Shown piece by piece: positions 18,007 to 26,891 of a stretch of 64,000 nucleotides of DNA; positions within the stretch are counted from its first letter, which is position 1; each line of letters opens with the position of its first letter. The stretch is from Bifidobacterium oedipodis (GTDB lineage Bacteria; Actinomycetota; Actinomycetes; Actinomycetales; Bifidobacteriaceae). The translations under genes were made by a program, and so were the position numbers. Location: contig NZ_JAAIII010000002.1 of NCBI RefSeq assembly GCF_012932425.1, positions 62,001 to 126,000 of the forward strand. The letters are read 5' to 3'. Under the pieces are notes generated by a model. The model was not told the origin of the DNA, did not search any database, and was given only the letters and a program-made list of their open reading frames with translations.

Positions 18007-18486
18007 TCAGGCCAACGGCTTGGAAGCCTTAACCGTCACGGTCATTTCACGGCCGTTGGGCAACGTGTAGCTGACCTTGTCACCGACCTTAGCGCCTTCG
18101 ATGGCCTTGCCGATCGGCGAATCCGGGGTCATGATGTCGTAATCGGTGCCGGCCACAATGTCGCGGGTGCCCAGCACGTAGGTCATCTCGTTGCCATTCA
18201 GTTCGATGGTCACCACGGAGCCATTGCCCACGATGCCTTCGGGGGCATTCTCAATGATCTTGGAGTCACGCAGCTTGACGGTGAGCTCGGTGATACGACC
18301 TTCGTTCTTGGACTGGGCTTCACGAGCGGCCTGGTAACCACCGTTTTCGGAGAGATCACCTTCGGCGCGCGCCACGGCGATCTTATGCGCAATCTCCTCG
18401 CGCAGCTCGCCCTCGCGGTGGGCAAGCTCTTCCTTCATTTTGTTATATGCTTCCTGCGTGAGCAGATAGACCTTGTCTTCGGCCAT
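18007..18486 (-). CDS. greA: Transcription elongation factor GreA
   Basis: The start at 18486 follows AGGAGG and gives 159 residues. An N-terminal coiled coil (about 5-75) carries the acidic tip GDLSENGGYQAARE, which enters the RNA polymerase secondary channel to stimulate cleavage of backtracked RNA. The FKBP-like C-terminal domain ends in SPIGKAIEGAKVGDKVSYTLP. Length and motifs are standard. It follows an FKBP gene on the same strand, but a terminator separates them. Confidence 0.96.
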   Translation of the reverse strand: MAEDKVYLLTQEAYNKMKEELAHREGELREEIAHKIAVARAEGDLSENGGYQAAREAQSKNEGRITELTVKLRDSKIIENAPEGIVGNGSVVTIELNGNEMTYVLGTRDIVAGTDYDIMTPDSPIGKAIEGAKVGDKVSYTLPNGREMTVTVKASKPLA

Positions 18487-18577
18487 AGTTGTTATCCTCC
18501 TGTGATTTATAGCGCGTGGCATGGCGGCTAACTGACAGCCATGCCGGATGCGAAACAGATGGGTATTGATATGACAA

Positions 18578-18601
18578 AACGCCGGTGTTCATCCCGGCGT
18601 T
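18578..18601 (-). terminator. Terminator after the FKBP gene
   Basis: An 8-base-pair stem (AACGCCGG/CCGGCGTT) with an 8-base loop is followed on the minus strand by TTTTGT. Confidence 0.7.
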
Positions 18602-18626
18602 CGTCCTTATGCGATTTATCGAAAAA

Positions 18627-19034
18627 TCAGCGAGTGGAGATGATGTCGATGACGAACACCAGCGTGTCGCCTCCACCGATGCCCGCCTGCGGGATGCCGC
18701 GAGAACCGTAGCCGTATTCCGGCGGAATGGAGACGAGCAGTCGGGAGCCGACGTTGTGGCCCGGCACGGTCTGATCCCAGCCCTTGATGACCTGACCCAC
18801 ACCGATGCCGAAACTGGCGGGCTGATGACGGTTGAAGCTGGAATCGAACGGCTCGCTGCCGCCCCACACCACACCGTGATAGTTCACGGTCACCGTGTCG
18901 CCGCGGCGCACCATCGGACCATTGCCTTCGAACAGTTCCACGACCTTCAAGCCCTTGGGGGCGTCCGGCGTCGGAAATTCAATCACGGGCGTGGTGCCGA
19001 ATTCAGCACTCACCTGGGGCATCTGATCTGCCAT
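18627..19034 (-). CDS. FKBP-type peptidyl-prolyl isomerase
   Basis: The start at 19034 follows AAAGGAGG and gives 135 residues. It is a single FKBP domain with the usual active-site residues: VNYHGVVW, FDSSFNR, the GQVIKGWDQ turn, and IPPEYGYGSRGIPQAGIGGGDTLVF. There is no signal peptide, so it acts in the cytosol on prolyl bonds. It lies upstream of greA, the same order as in other actinobacteria, but has its own terminator. Confidence 0.94.
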   Translation of the reverse strand: MADQMPQVSAEFGTTPVIEFPTPDAPKGLKVVELFEGNGPMVRRGDTVTVNYHGVVWGGSEPFDSSFNRHQPASFGIGVGQVIKGWDQTVPGHNVGSRLLVSIPPEYGYGSRGIPQAGIGGGDTLVFVIDIISTR

Positions 19035-19127
19035 GTCTGATCCTCCTTTGACAAACAATGGGCCCTACAATAGCACCTTTTGCCAACCAATGGCAGGTGC
19101 GCCCAAAGCCGAATGCCGATGCGCTGC

Positions 19128-19697
19128 CTAGCGGCCCAATGCCGAGAACATCATGACCAGTACGGCCACGCCAATGACAGCGAGCACGATCTGCACGGCC
19201 AATAATGCGATGGTCAGCCCTTTGCGGGCGGCGAGTTTGGTTGCCCAAGCCTGCGCCAGCAGGAAGGCAATGAAGCCGAACACAGCATAGTTCACGGCGA
19301 TTGCGGCGACCTCACCGTTGGCAAGCACCACGCCGTTAAGCGGCTGGTTCAACGAGTTCATGGTGGCGCTCATCACAAACAGACCCCAGATACCGTAGCC
19401 TATCAGACCAACCACGCCGTAGGCCCATGGTTTGAATTGCTCACGCATACGATTGGTAAAGGATTCGGCGCACCACAGCAGTGCAAAGCCGACGATGTAG
19501 GCGAAGGCCACGGCAATCAGCACCACGATGCTCATCCACGGCAGCAGTGCTGCGACGTTGCCGATCATCGACAGATAGAAGCCGGAACATGCGATGGCTC
19601 CGATGCTCAACGTGGTGCCGACGATTACGGCTTGGGCGAGCATGGTGGGCAGTGCGTGCGCGTCGGCCCGTTCGACGTCGGTCCAGTGCGAAGCCAT
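19128..19697 (-). CDS. Unrecognised five-helix membrane protein
   Basis: From ATG 19697, with GAGGAA upstream, it has 189 residues. Five hydrophobic helices are visible at roughly 15-38, 44-70, 86-108, 123-147 and 157-182, with short loops and no enzyme motif. A hydrophilic start (MASHWTDVERADAH) is probably cytosolic. I do not recognise the family. It diverges from the response regulator at 19885 and shares that intergenic region. The function is unknown. Confidence 0.7.
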   Translation of the reverse strand: MASHWTDVERADAHALPTMLAQAVIVGTTLSIGAIACSGFYLSMIGNVAALLPWMSIVVLIAVAFAYIVGFALLWCAESFTNRMREQFKPWAYGVVGLIGYGIWGLFVMSATMNSLNQPLNGVVLANGEVAAIAVNYAVFGFIAFLLAQAWATKLAARKGLTIALLAVQIVLAVIGVAVLVMMFSALGR

Positions 19698-19884
19698 ATG
19701 TGATTCCTCATTTCCTTCCAGATGATTCAGATGCGACGCTGCACAGCGTAATGGGCTTTTGTTTCGGGCGCGTGCACCAATTTGCTTTGGCGAGACAAGC
19801 GATACGGAACAGTGCATAGGAAACGCATCTGCTCACTGGATCACGCGACTGGCGCCGGAACCATTCACACTAGGATGGTGGCTT

Positions 19885-20559
19885 ATGGTTGACAGAACGT
19901 TGGTTGCTGCGCTTGACAATGATCATATGGCGTTGGTTGCGTTGCGGGGCATTATGCCCCAGCTGCTGCCGGGGTCGATTTGGTTGTGGGGTGTTGAGAA
20001 CGGTGAGGAGGCGGTGCGCCGTGCATTGGATCCGCAGACGAGGCCGCGCGTGCTTTTGGTGGATATGTCGTTGGGTGAATCGACGGGTGTGAACGTGTGC
20101 CGCCGCATCCGTATGAGTACCGATCGAGTGGCCTTGTTGGCGATCACCGCGTTCTTGGTGACTGATTATTGTTCTCGTGTGGCGCAGGCCGGCGCGCAGG
20201 GCATTGTCTCGAAGGCTGATGTGCCTGCGTTGGCGCAGGCGTTGCGCACAGTGGCGAACGGCGGACTATTTGTGCCGAGCGGCGTTGATGACGTCGTTTT
20301 CCATACCGCGGCGGACGCTCATGCCATGCTGCAAAATCGCACAACTGTCGCAAGCAACAGCGAGCGCGAGCCATCGGCCAAACTCGGTTCCAAAGAAGCT
20401 GAAACCCTGCATCTGCTATCGCGGGGGCTGAGCTATGACCAGATTGCCGCACAGTGGAATGTGGCAACGTCCACAGTGCGCACGCATGCGCATCGTGCCG
20501 TGGAGAAGCTCGGCGCGAATTCTCTGGCCCATGCCATCGCCATTTGGCTGAGTCGATAG
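19885..20559 (+). CDS. NarL/LuxR-type response regulator
   Basis: The start at 19885 after GGATGGTGG gives 224 residues. The receiver has the acidic pair LDNDH, a phosphoacceptor Asp in LLVDMSLG and a switch Lys in GIVSKAD. The C-terminal LuxR helix-turn-helix (LGSKEAETLHLLSRGLS... VRTHAHRAVEKLG) binds DNA. A leftward histidine kinase converges on it with only 32 bases between stops and is the likely partner. The convergent arrangement is unusual for a cognate pair. Confidence 0.88.
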   Translation: MVDRTLVAALDNDHMALVALRGIMPQLLPGSIWLWGVENGEEAVRRALDPQTRPRVLLVDMSLGESTGVNVCRRIRMSTDRVALLAITAFLVTDYCSRVAQAGAQGIVSKADVPALAQALRTVANGGLFVPSGVDDVVFHTAADAHAMLQNRTTVASNSEREPSAKLGSKEAETLHLLSRGLSYDQIAAQWNVATSTVRTHAHRAVEKLGANSLAHAIAIWLSR

Positions 20560-20591
20560 ATCTGTTCGAGAAGCATGATGGAAGCACGTAA

Positions 20592-21896
20592 TTACAGTGG
20601 GATTATGGCGGTAAGCGTCCAACTGTTGTGCCGTATAGTGCCTGTCAGTGTGCCGCCAATAGTTTCAAGAGCAGCTTGTTGCAGTCTCAGGCCTTTGCCT
20701 CCGCCGCTGCTGGCTAACGCCTTTGGGCGCCCAGTAATCGGATTGGTTTGGACGATGCGAATCGCATGCGCCTCAAAGGAAATCAACACCGTATACCGCA
20801 GCGGGATCTGTGCCTGTGCTATGGCATCCGTGTCGCAATGGCGTACGATATTCGCGTATATTTCCCGCAGCAGTCCCAACGCAACACTTGCGTTGGCGGC
20901 AGGAACCACGGTGCTTTCCGGCAACGCACCCTCGATATGCGAGGTGCCGACGAAGCCCAGCATGCCCAGCACACGATCCTGATTTTCCGCGTATCGCTCT
21001 ATCTGTGCATCCAACGCGACAGCATCGCTGCACTGTGGCGCAGTGGCAGTCGCATCAAGTTGGAGCGGACGTTTGCCATTGAGCACATCGATCACGTCGT
21101 GCACGCGGCCCAGCGCATCATGTGAGCAATCGTATATGGCATCGAGCATGGCGTTGCGTTCGTCACGATTCTCTATGGTTTTGGCCCGCCAGGCAAGTAA
21201 TGCGATGGTAGAGGCGTCATTGGCCACCGAATCGTGGATCATATGTGCCAGCTCCTGCTCGCGGGTGATGCGCCCAAGCATTGCCTCAGCACGGGCCAAC
21301 CGTTCGGCCGCAGCTTTGCTGGATCGAAACGAGAATCCCATGATGGTGTAGAAACCAAAGAAAATGATATCGAACACCAGATTCGCCAAAGCGAATGCCA
21401 TCATATAACGCCCGTAATCAACAGCAACACCGCCCGAACGCGCATACCCATCCAACATGCCTTTGAAGAAGGCTGCACCAGCACCCTGAGTCCCTAACCA
21501 CATACCGCCTGCGGCATCCAGAACCGCGTAGACGAATGGCGCCGCAATGGCAAACCACACGGGCATGGCATACCCGGAGGCGAGAAACAGCGTCACAATT
21601 GCAATCATGCCGCTGATTTGCATGGTCTTGGCAAATGAGAGAGCAAAGCAGAGCAAGAGACCAAGCGGAACCGCCCAATAGGGCCGGCGCGGCAATGCCA
21701 CGAATATGCCAAGACCCGCTATGAGTTCGAATGCGACAAGAAGGCTGCCGGGAGGATCGATAATCACGCCCAGTGCATACAGCGTGCCACCAATAGTCGC
21801 ACATTTGCCAAGATAGTGCGGCTCACCCCACCATATGCGACATAGCCGCCACCCATGAGCGATAGCAGCGCCAGCTTTGCGTCCATGAATCATCAT
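20592..21896 (-). CDS. Membrane histidine kinase of the NarL-partner (HisKA_3-like) type
   Basis: Of 434 residues, the N-terminal half (about 30-205) has six or so membrane helices. The dimerisation helix carries the phosphoacceptor in HMIHDSVANDASTIALL, with His followed by Asp as in DesK/NarX-like kinases. A compact ATPase domain follows (LLREIYANIVRHCD, GGGKGLRLQQAALETIGG). It lies 9 bases after the DUF805 gene and is probably in one operon with it, converging on its likely regulator. The ribosome binding site is weak. Confidence 0.85.
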   Translation of the reverse strand: MMIHGRKAGAAIAHGWRLCRIWWGEPHYLGKCATIGGTLYALGVIIDPPGSLLVAFELIAGLGIFVALPRRPYWAVPLGLLLCFALSFAKTMQISGMIAIVTLFLASGYAMPVWFAIAAPFVYAVLDAAGGMWLGTQGAGAAFFKGMLDGYARSGGVAVDYGRYMMAFALANLVFDIIFFGFYTIMGFSFRSSKAAAERLARAEAMLGRITREQELAHMIHDSVANDASTIALLAWRAKTIENRDERNAMLDAIYDCSHDALGRVHDVIDVLNGKRPLQLDATATAPQCSDAVALDAQIERYAENQDRVLGMLGFVGTSHIEGALPESTVVPAANASVALGLLREIYANIVRHCDTDAIAQAQIPLRYTVLISFEAHAIRIVQTNPITGRPKALASSGGGKGLRLQQAALETIGGTLTGTIRHNSWTLTAIIPL

Positions 21897-21905
21897 GCCG
21901 CACCA

Positions 21906-22547
21906 TCAATAACTGACGTTGCCGAGACGAGAGCAGTAGCTGCGTGGCATTTTGTCAAACCGCGCGCCGGCCGGCTTGCTGGGCAACACCATAAGCACAA
22001 CGCCAGCGATATCCGACAACAGATACAAAGCAATGGCGCACAGCAGACCCAACACACCAATCATCTGGGGGCGTGCTGAATCGTCCATGGCCATTATCGA
22101 TGCTGCTATCGCCACAAATGACATCAGCATAAGCAGCGTCGGCAACATAATCCACCAGCCACGCAGATTCTCATCATGCAATCGGCGAACGCCCAGCGAA
22201 AGGTTCGGTACACACAGCACCATCATGATCACGATAGTGAACACACTGGTGAACGGCCCGTCATCGCTCTGTGCCATACCGATCGCGGCATCAAGTCCTG
22301 CACCGATCGCCACCACGACAACCGTCACCAGTATCTGAAACAGATAGCCCCACCAGTATTCGCGGCGCGATGCGCGACCGTGAAAGGCGAAGGCTTTGCG
22401 CCAGAAACGTGCGACCGCCCTGGTAAAACCAATGTCGTACCAGGGCATCCACAGCGGCGGCACGATACCATACCTGGCATATGGCGGATACGGTTCACTG
22501 ACCAATGTTGGGTTAACCGATTGCGGGCCGTTGCTCGGCTTCACCAT
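21906..22547 (-). CDS. DUF805 family membrane protein
   Basis: This 213-residue protein has the DUF805 opening AFAFHGRASRREYWWGYLF after a Pro/Tyr-rich leader, then four membrane helices, with the typical SLGVRRLHDENLRGWW between helices two and three. Family members are of unknown function and often neighbour stress or sensor genes. Here it precedes a histidine kinase by 9 bases, so it may be a sensory accessory; that is inferred from position only. Confidence 0.88.
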   Translation of the reverse strand: MVKPSNGPQSVNPTLVSEPYPPYARYGIVPPLWMPWYDIGFTRAVARFWRKAFAFHGRASRREYWWGYLFQILVTVVVVAIGAGLDAAIGMAQSDDGPFTSVFTIVIMMVLCVPNLSLGVRRLHDENLRGWWIMLPTLLMLMSFVAIAASIMAMDDSARPQMIGVLGLLCAIALYLLSDIAGVVLMVLPSKPAGARFDKMPRSYCSRLGNVSY

Positions 22548-22709
22548 GATGCGTTCCTCCCCACGATGTCTACTGTCAATCGTGCCTCACCATGTGTCAG
22601 CCGTCCAGTCGGCATCGGCGCTTGTCAACATGCGTGTACCACCCGAGGCAGCCGCAGCTGTTCGACGGTACTCTGGCATCAGATCATCAGAGGGGGAAGG
22701 AACTCCAGC

Positions 22710-23261
22710 ATGTCTCATGACAACAAACCTCATGACAACGAATCCGGTGGCGAGCCCAATGCCACGGCCGGCACATGGCAATCATTACCCGAACGCGTAC
22801 GTCGCGTATGGTGGATGAACGCTGCGATACAAAGCGCCTGCTGGCTTATCGGCGACGCAATCGGCGCGCTGGTGCTCCAATCAACCGGTTGGTGGGCGGG
22901 ATGGCCACAGGCTCTGCGCATTGGCGTGATGGCACTCATCGCCGCCATCGCCGTGCTCAATCCGGCTGTGCAGCCGTTGCAAACACGCTACGAATTCGCA
23001 TTCGACCGGTTCTTGATTGGCGAGCATGACATCCGCATTCGCACCGGCTGGTTATTCCACCAGACGGTGACGGTTCCTTACAATCGCGTGCAGCATGTGC
23101 AGACCAAGCAAGGGCCGGTGATGCGGCATTGCAATCTGGTGACGTTGGAAATTCACACAGCCTCGGACGAGCACCAGATTGAAGCGCTGGATCCGGCCGA
23201 AGCGCAACGTGTCAACGATCTGATCGCCAAACGCGTGCTGGCCAGCAAGGAAGATCTGTGA
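22710..23261 (+). CDS. Bacterial PH (bPH2) domain membrane protein, YdbS-like
   Basis: The start at 22710 after GAGGGGGAAGG gives 183 residues. Two membrane helices (about 37-58 and 68-86) precede one bPH2 domain (DRFLIGEHDIRIRTGWLFHQTVTVPYNRVQHVQT). The stop overlaps the next start as TGATG, so it is coupled to the larger bPH2 protein. YdbS/YdbT pairs occur together in many bacteria and are linked to membrane or antibiotic stress. The ligand is unknown. Confidence 0.85.
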   Translation: MSHDNKPHDNESGGEPNATAGTWQSLPERVRRVWWMNAAIQSACWLIGDAIGALVLQSTGWWAGWPQALRIGVMALIAAIAVLNPAVQPLQTRYEFAFDRFLIGEHDIRIRTGWLFHQTVTVPYNRVQHVQTKQGPVMRHCNLVTLEIHTASDEHQIEALDPAEAQRVNDLIAKRVLASKEDL

Positions 23262-24934
23262 TGGACGGCAATCAGAACTGGCATCGTTTCCACCCCGCAT
23301 CGATACTAGCGAATATCACACAGCAAATCATTGCCACAGTGGCCCTGGCCGGTCTTATTGTTGCCGTCACACGCAATCTGCTCACCGGGCACGTCAGCAA
23401 CAACGCACAGCTATGGGCGCCTCTCGCGATTGCAGCGTTCTGCGCATTACTGATGCTCGGCGGACCGGTGCTCACATGGCTGACAACGGATTACCATATC
23501 GGCGATGATTCCGTGCAGCTGCGCGAACGGCTGTTTGGAATTACCACACGTACAATCTATTATCGGAATATTCACGCGATTAACGCCACATCGCCGCTTC
23601 ACCTGCGCCCCTTCTCACTGGTAAATCTCACGATATCGTCCGCAGGTACCAGCGAGCCATCGATTACGTTGCAGGCCGTGCCAGCGTCATTGCAACTTGA
23701 GTTGGAACAACGACGCGAGCGATTCTGCTCAGCGGCAAATCATACGACTGCCCACGAAACCGACTGTCCAGCCGACCAAGTCAACACACGAATCGTGCAA
23801 CCTGCACCCACGCCCACATCTGACCAACAAACCACCTCGCAATCGGTCTCACAACAAACCGGCCAGCCGGCGTTCCGTGCTTCATTGAGAGACATCGCAC
23901 TGTATGCCATCACTGATATCGGCATGGTGGTGGCATTGCTGGCGTTGCTTGGCATCATGCAACATTTCGAAGATCTGCTACCCAACCATGTGGTGCGCAT
24001 GGCCTACGGGCAGGTGCGTCACATGTTCGCCATCGTGTTCGCACACGGCACCCCGGCCATTGCCGCAGCAGCTGTTGCAGTCATGGCGTTGCTGATGCTG
24101 ATCAGCATAGGTATGAATCTCATCCGTTACTACGGTTTTGCACTGTGGCGGCACGGCGATGACCTGGTGGTAACGCGCGGGCTTGTAACACGTCAAACCA
24201 CCACCATGCCGGTCAGCCGCATCCAAACCGTGGTCATCAAGCAAAGTCTGCTGCGACGCCCCTTCCACCTATGCACGGTGGAGGTCGGCTTATCGGCAAC
24301 GTTGGCCGGAGAGGACAACGCTGACGACACGACGGCCAGCACCACGATATTGCCGGTGGTGTCCGAACGCGACGTATACCGCATTCTGAGCGCGATACTG
24401 CCCGATTGGCAATTGCGCTCCCCCGGCAACACCCTGACGATCACCGGTCGAGGACTGCTGCGCTATTATTTGTTCGCACCTGCATGTTTCACCGCGTGCA
24501 TGATTGTGCTGTCCGCAGTGTTGAATGTCGCCATTGCCCCGATTCGTGCAACATGGAGCGCGTGGATAACACATCTGTCAATTGCCGACATAAGTGGTTG
24601 GGCGATCGGGATTCTTATAGTCGAAGCAATCCTAATCGTGCTCGGTGTGCTGAACCTCTGGTGGCGTGCGATTAAAAACCATTGCGAAGGATATGATCTG
24701 GTCGATGCCCGGCATATTGCCTGCACTGGCGCAACATTCTGGACACGGTTCACATTGTTCACCACGCGCGCCCGCGCACAATCAGCGATACGCCGTACTG
24801 CCCGTTGGCGTGAACGTCGTGGCATCGAACGAATGGATATGCCACTGTTCGTGCGTGGCGGCATGGATGAACTGCGATTCACATTCCTGCGCCGGCCTGA
24901 TGCCGACCGTTTGGAACGCTGGTTTCGTGGATGA
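23261..24934 (+). CDS. Multi-bPH2 membrane protein, YdbT-like
   Basis: From ATG 23261 (a GTG lies 3 bases earlier) it has 557 residues. It has membrane helices near 18-38, 45-68, 213-232, 252-285, 390-410 and 440-465. bPH2 domains carry the repeated motifs IGDDSVQLRERLFGITTRTIYYRNIHAI and DDLVVTRGLVTRQTTTMPVSRIQTV, with a third C-terminal copy. A Thr/Gln/Pro-rich spacer sits near 165-205. It is translationally coupled to the smaller bPH2 gene and probably forms a membrane complex with it. Confidence 0.85.
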   Translation: MDGNQNWHRFHPASILANITQQIIATVALAGLIVAVTRNLLTGHVSNNAQLWAPLAIAAFCALLMLGGPVLTWLTTDYHIGDDSVQLRERLFGITTRTIYYRNIHAINATSPLHLRPFSLVNLTISSAGTSEPSITLQAVPASLQLELEQRRERFCSAANHTTAHETDCPADQVNTRIVQPAPTPTSDQQTTSQSVSQQTGQPAFRASLRDIALYAITDIGMVVALLALLGIMQHFEDLLPNHVVRMAYGQVRHMFAIVFAHGTPAIAAAAVAVMALLMLISIGMNLIRYYGFALWRHGDDLVVTRGLVTRQTTTMPVSRIQTVVIKQSLLRRPFHLCTVEVGLSATLAGEDNADDTTASTTILPVVSERDVYRILSAILPDWQLRSPGNTLTITGRGLLRYYLFAPACFTACMIVLSAVLNVAIAPIRATWSAWITHLSIADISGWAIGILIVEAILIVLGVLNLWWRAIKNHCEGYDLVDARHIACTGATFWTRFTLFTTRARAQSAIRRTARWRERRGIERMDMPLFVRGGMDELRFTFLRRPDADRLERWFRG

Positions 24935-24984
24935 TTGCACGCACGATGCCGGCAAACCACATCAGTATGGCTTATAGTGGTTGC

Positions 24985-25797
24985 ATGACACCTGCAGAGC
25001 GTGCGAGCGCAGTCGCATTTGCACTGAAGAACTGCGCACTGGAGGCGATGACGCCGGGCGAAGCAACGTTGCGCGCCGCAGCCGCCTATGAACAGGGCCG
25101 CGAGGATGTGCGTCACCTTATCGACGTCGCCGACGAGCAAACCGCTTTCCGCCGTCGCCTGGCTGCGGGAACCACGGCCGGGGGCAAATTGGCCGATGGC
25201 AGTCTTGACGATCATGCCACCGACAGGGCCGACTCCGTGTTTGCGCGCACTGTGCTGCTGGCTGAAACTCGTTGGCCTGCCAGCGGCGACCTGGACGAAC
25301 TGACTGCGATTCACAAGGGCCTGTTCGAAGGCGTATTCGACGATGCCGGCAAACTACGCGGCACGAATGTCACACGCGAGAAAACCAATGATCGTGCGCG
25401 TGCCAACAATCCCGAAGCGTTTTTCCCCGCCGCATTGATTGAAACGGGGGCGCACAATATCGCTACTGAATTGGCGGACAAGCGCAACCTGCATGCGATG
25501 GATCGCGACGTGTTTCTCAGCGAGTTCACAAAAATCTATGACGAACTCGGCTATTTGCATCCCTTCCGTGGCGGCAATGCGATGGTGCTGCGCATTTTCG
25601 CCTCACGGCTCGCGCATGACGCCGGCTGGGATCTGGATTGGGGCCGGGTGAGCCGCGAGGATTACCGAACAGCAAAGCACAGGGCGTATCGCGGCGATCT
25701 GGTCGCCTTCAAGCAGCTGTTCGATGCAATGGTGCGACCTGCCAATCCCACACGCATTTTCCTGATTGCGGGTTGGAGCCAAGGGCCGGCGCACTGA
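24985..25797 (+). CDS. Fic-domain protein with a non-canonical active-site motif
   Basis: From ATG 24985 it has 270 residues. The helical Fic fold is recognisable (TAIHKGLFEGVFDDAGKLRGTN, then ELGYLHPFRGGNAMVLR). Against HPFx(D/E)GN(G/K)RxxR it reads HPFRGGNAMVLR: the catalytic His and last Arg remain, but the metal-binding acid is Gly, the next Gly/Lys is Ala and the first Arg is Met. AMPylation by the usual mechanism is therefore doubtful. No antitoxin gene is adjacent. A TATAGT 6 bases before the ATG suggests a leaderless mRNA; ATG 24967 is an alternative start. Confidence 0.8.
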   Translation: MTPAERASAVAFALKNCALEAMTPGEATLRAAAAYEQGREDVRHLIDVADEQTAFRRRLAAGTTAGGKLADGSLDDHATDRADSVFARTVLLAETRWPASGDLDELTAIHKGLFEGVFDDAGKLRGTNVTREKTNDRARANNPEAFFPAALIETGAHNIATELADKRNLHAMDRDVFLSEFTKIYDELGYLHPFRGGNAMVLRIFASRLAHDAGWDLDWGRVSREDYRTAKHRAYRGDLVAFKQLFDAMVRPANPTRIFLIAGWSQGPAH

Positions 25798-25832
25798 GCG
25801 TTGTCACCGGCCTTTGGGCTCACACTCTCCCT

Positions 25833-26891
25833 TTAGTCTTCGATGTCGCCGAGGTGATGCTGCACATATGCGTCGGCTTGTGCATCGATGGCGTCATAGT
25901 CACCGGCATCGGCATGCGCGATAATGGCCATCGCATTGTCCACCAGACGCGGATTCAACGCCTGCAGCCAGTGGATGCGCGGGTCACGCCCGAACCATCC
26001 CATCTGCTTGCGCGCCAAACGTTTGGTTTTCTGTGCCACGTCAGCCCAAGCGTCGATTTCCTCATCCCACATGCCGTCCAGCAAGTCGATCATCTGCTGG
26101 TAGCCGAGCGCGCGCCCGGCGGTGAAGCCCAGATGTGGGCGCAGACGGCGCACCTCGTCAAGGAATCCCTGTTCGCGCATTTGTGCGGTGCGAATATCGA
26201 TACGGCGGTCAAGTTCCGCCCTATCCAAGTCAAGGCCGATTTGCACGCTGGCAATCACATACCGATAGCGCGGCAGGCTGGCCGAATACGGACGGCCGGT
26301 CAGTTCGATAACCTCCAGCGCGCGAATGGTGCGACGTGGATTGCGCGGATCCATGCGTGCGGCCGCTTCGGGATCCTTGGCTTTCAGTTCATCGAATAGT
26401 GCGCCAGCCCCCTCGTCACGCTCCCGTTGCTCCAGTCGCGCACGAACATCCGGATCGGTGCCGGGGAAGGAAATGTCGTCGATGGCGGCACGCGCGTACA
26501 AACCGGAGCCACCAACCAGAATCGGGCGGATGCCGCGCGATTGCAGATCGGTAATGGTTTCGCGGGCAAGGGTTTGGAAGCGGGCCACGCTCATCGTGTC
26601 ATCAGGGTCGATGATATCGATGAGATGATGCGGCACCTCAGCCAGTTCCTCCCTGCTGGGCTTGGCGGTGCCGATATCCATGCCGCGATACATCTGGTAG
26701 GCGTCCGCATTCACGATTTCGGCGCGCTCGCCGCGTGCGGCAAGCCGTTTGGCTATGGCGATGCCCAAACCTGTTTTGCCCGATGCCGTAGGCCCTACGA
26801 TGCTCACCACACGGGGTGTGGAGGATGCGGCAGCGGGCCGGGCGGCATCTGTATCCGTGCGCGCCGGCGTGATGCTGTCAGTGGCGCACAT
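25833..26891 (-). CDS. miaA: tRNA dimethylallyltransferase
   Basis: This 352-residue protein adds a dimethylallyl group to N6 of A37 in tRNAs reading UNN codons. The P-loop is VGPTASGKT (about residues 33-41), followed by [28 protein letters not shown] and [10 protein letters not shown], all MiaA hallmarks. Its start overlaps the miaB end by 14 bases, so the two successive enzymes of ms2i6A37 formation are coupled. The C-terminus ends in a His-rich tail. Confidence 0.96.
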   Translation of the reverse strand: MCATDSITPARTDTDAARPAAASSTPRVVSIVGPTASGKTGLGIAIAKRLAARGERAEIVNADAYQMYRGMDIGTAKPSREELAEVPHHLIDIIDPDDTMSVARFQTLARETITDLQSRGIRPILVGGSGLYARAAIDDISFPGTDPDVRARLEQRERDEGAGALFDELKAKDPEAAARMDPRNPRRTIRALEVIELTGRPYSASLPRYRYVIASVQIGLDLDRAELDRRIDIRTAQMREQGFLDEVRRLRPHLGFTAGRALGYQQMIDLLDGMWDEEIDAWADVAQKTKRLARKQMGWFGRDPRIHWLQALNPRLVDNAMAIIAHADAGDYDAIDAQADAYVQHHLGDIED

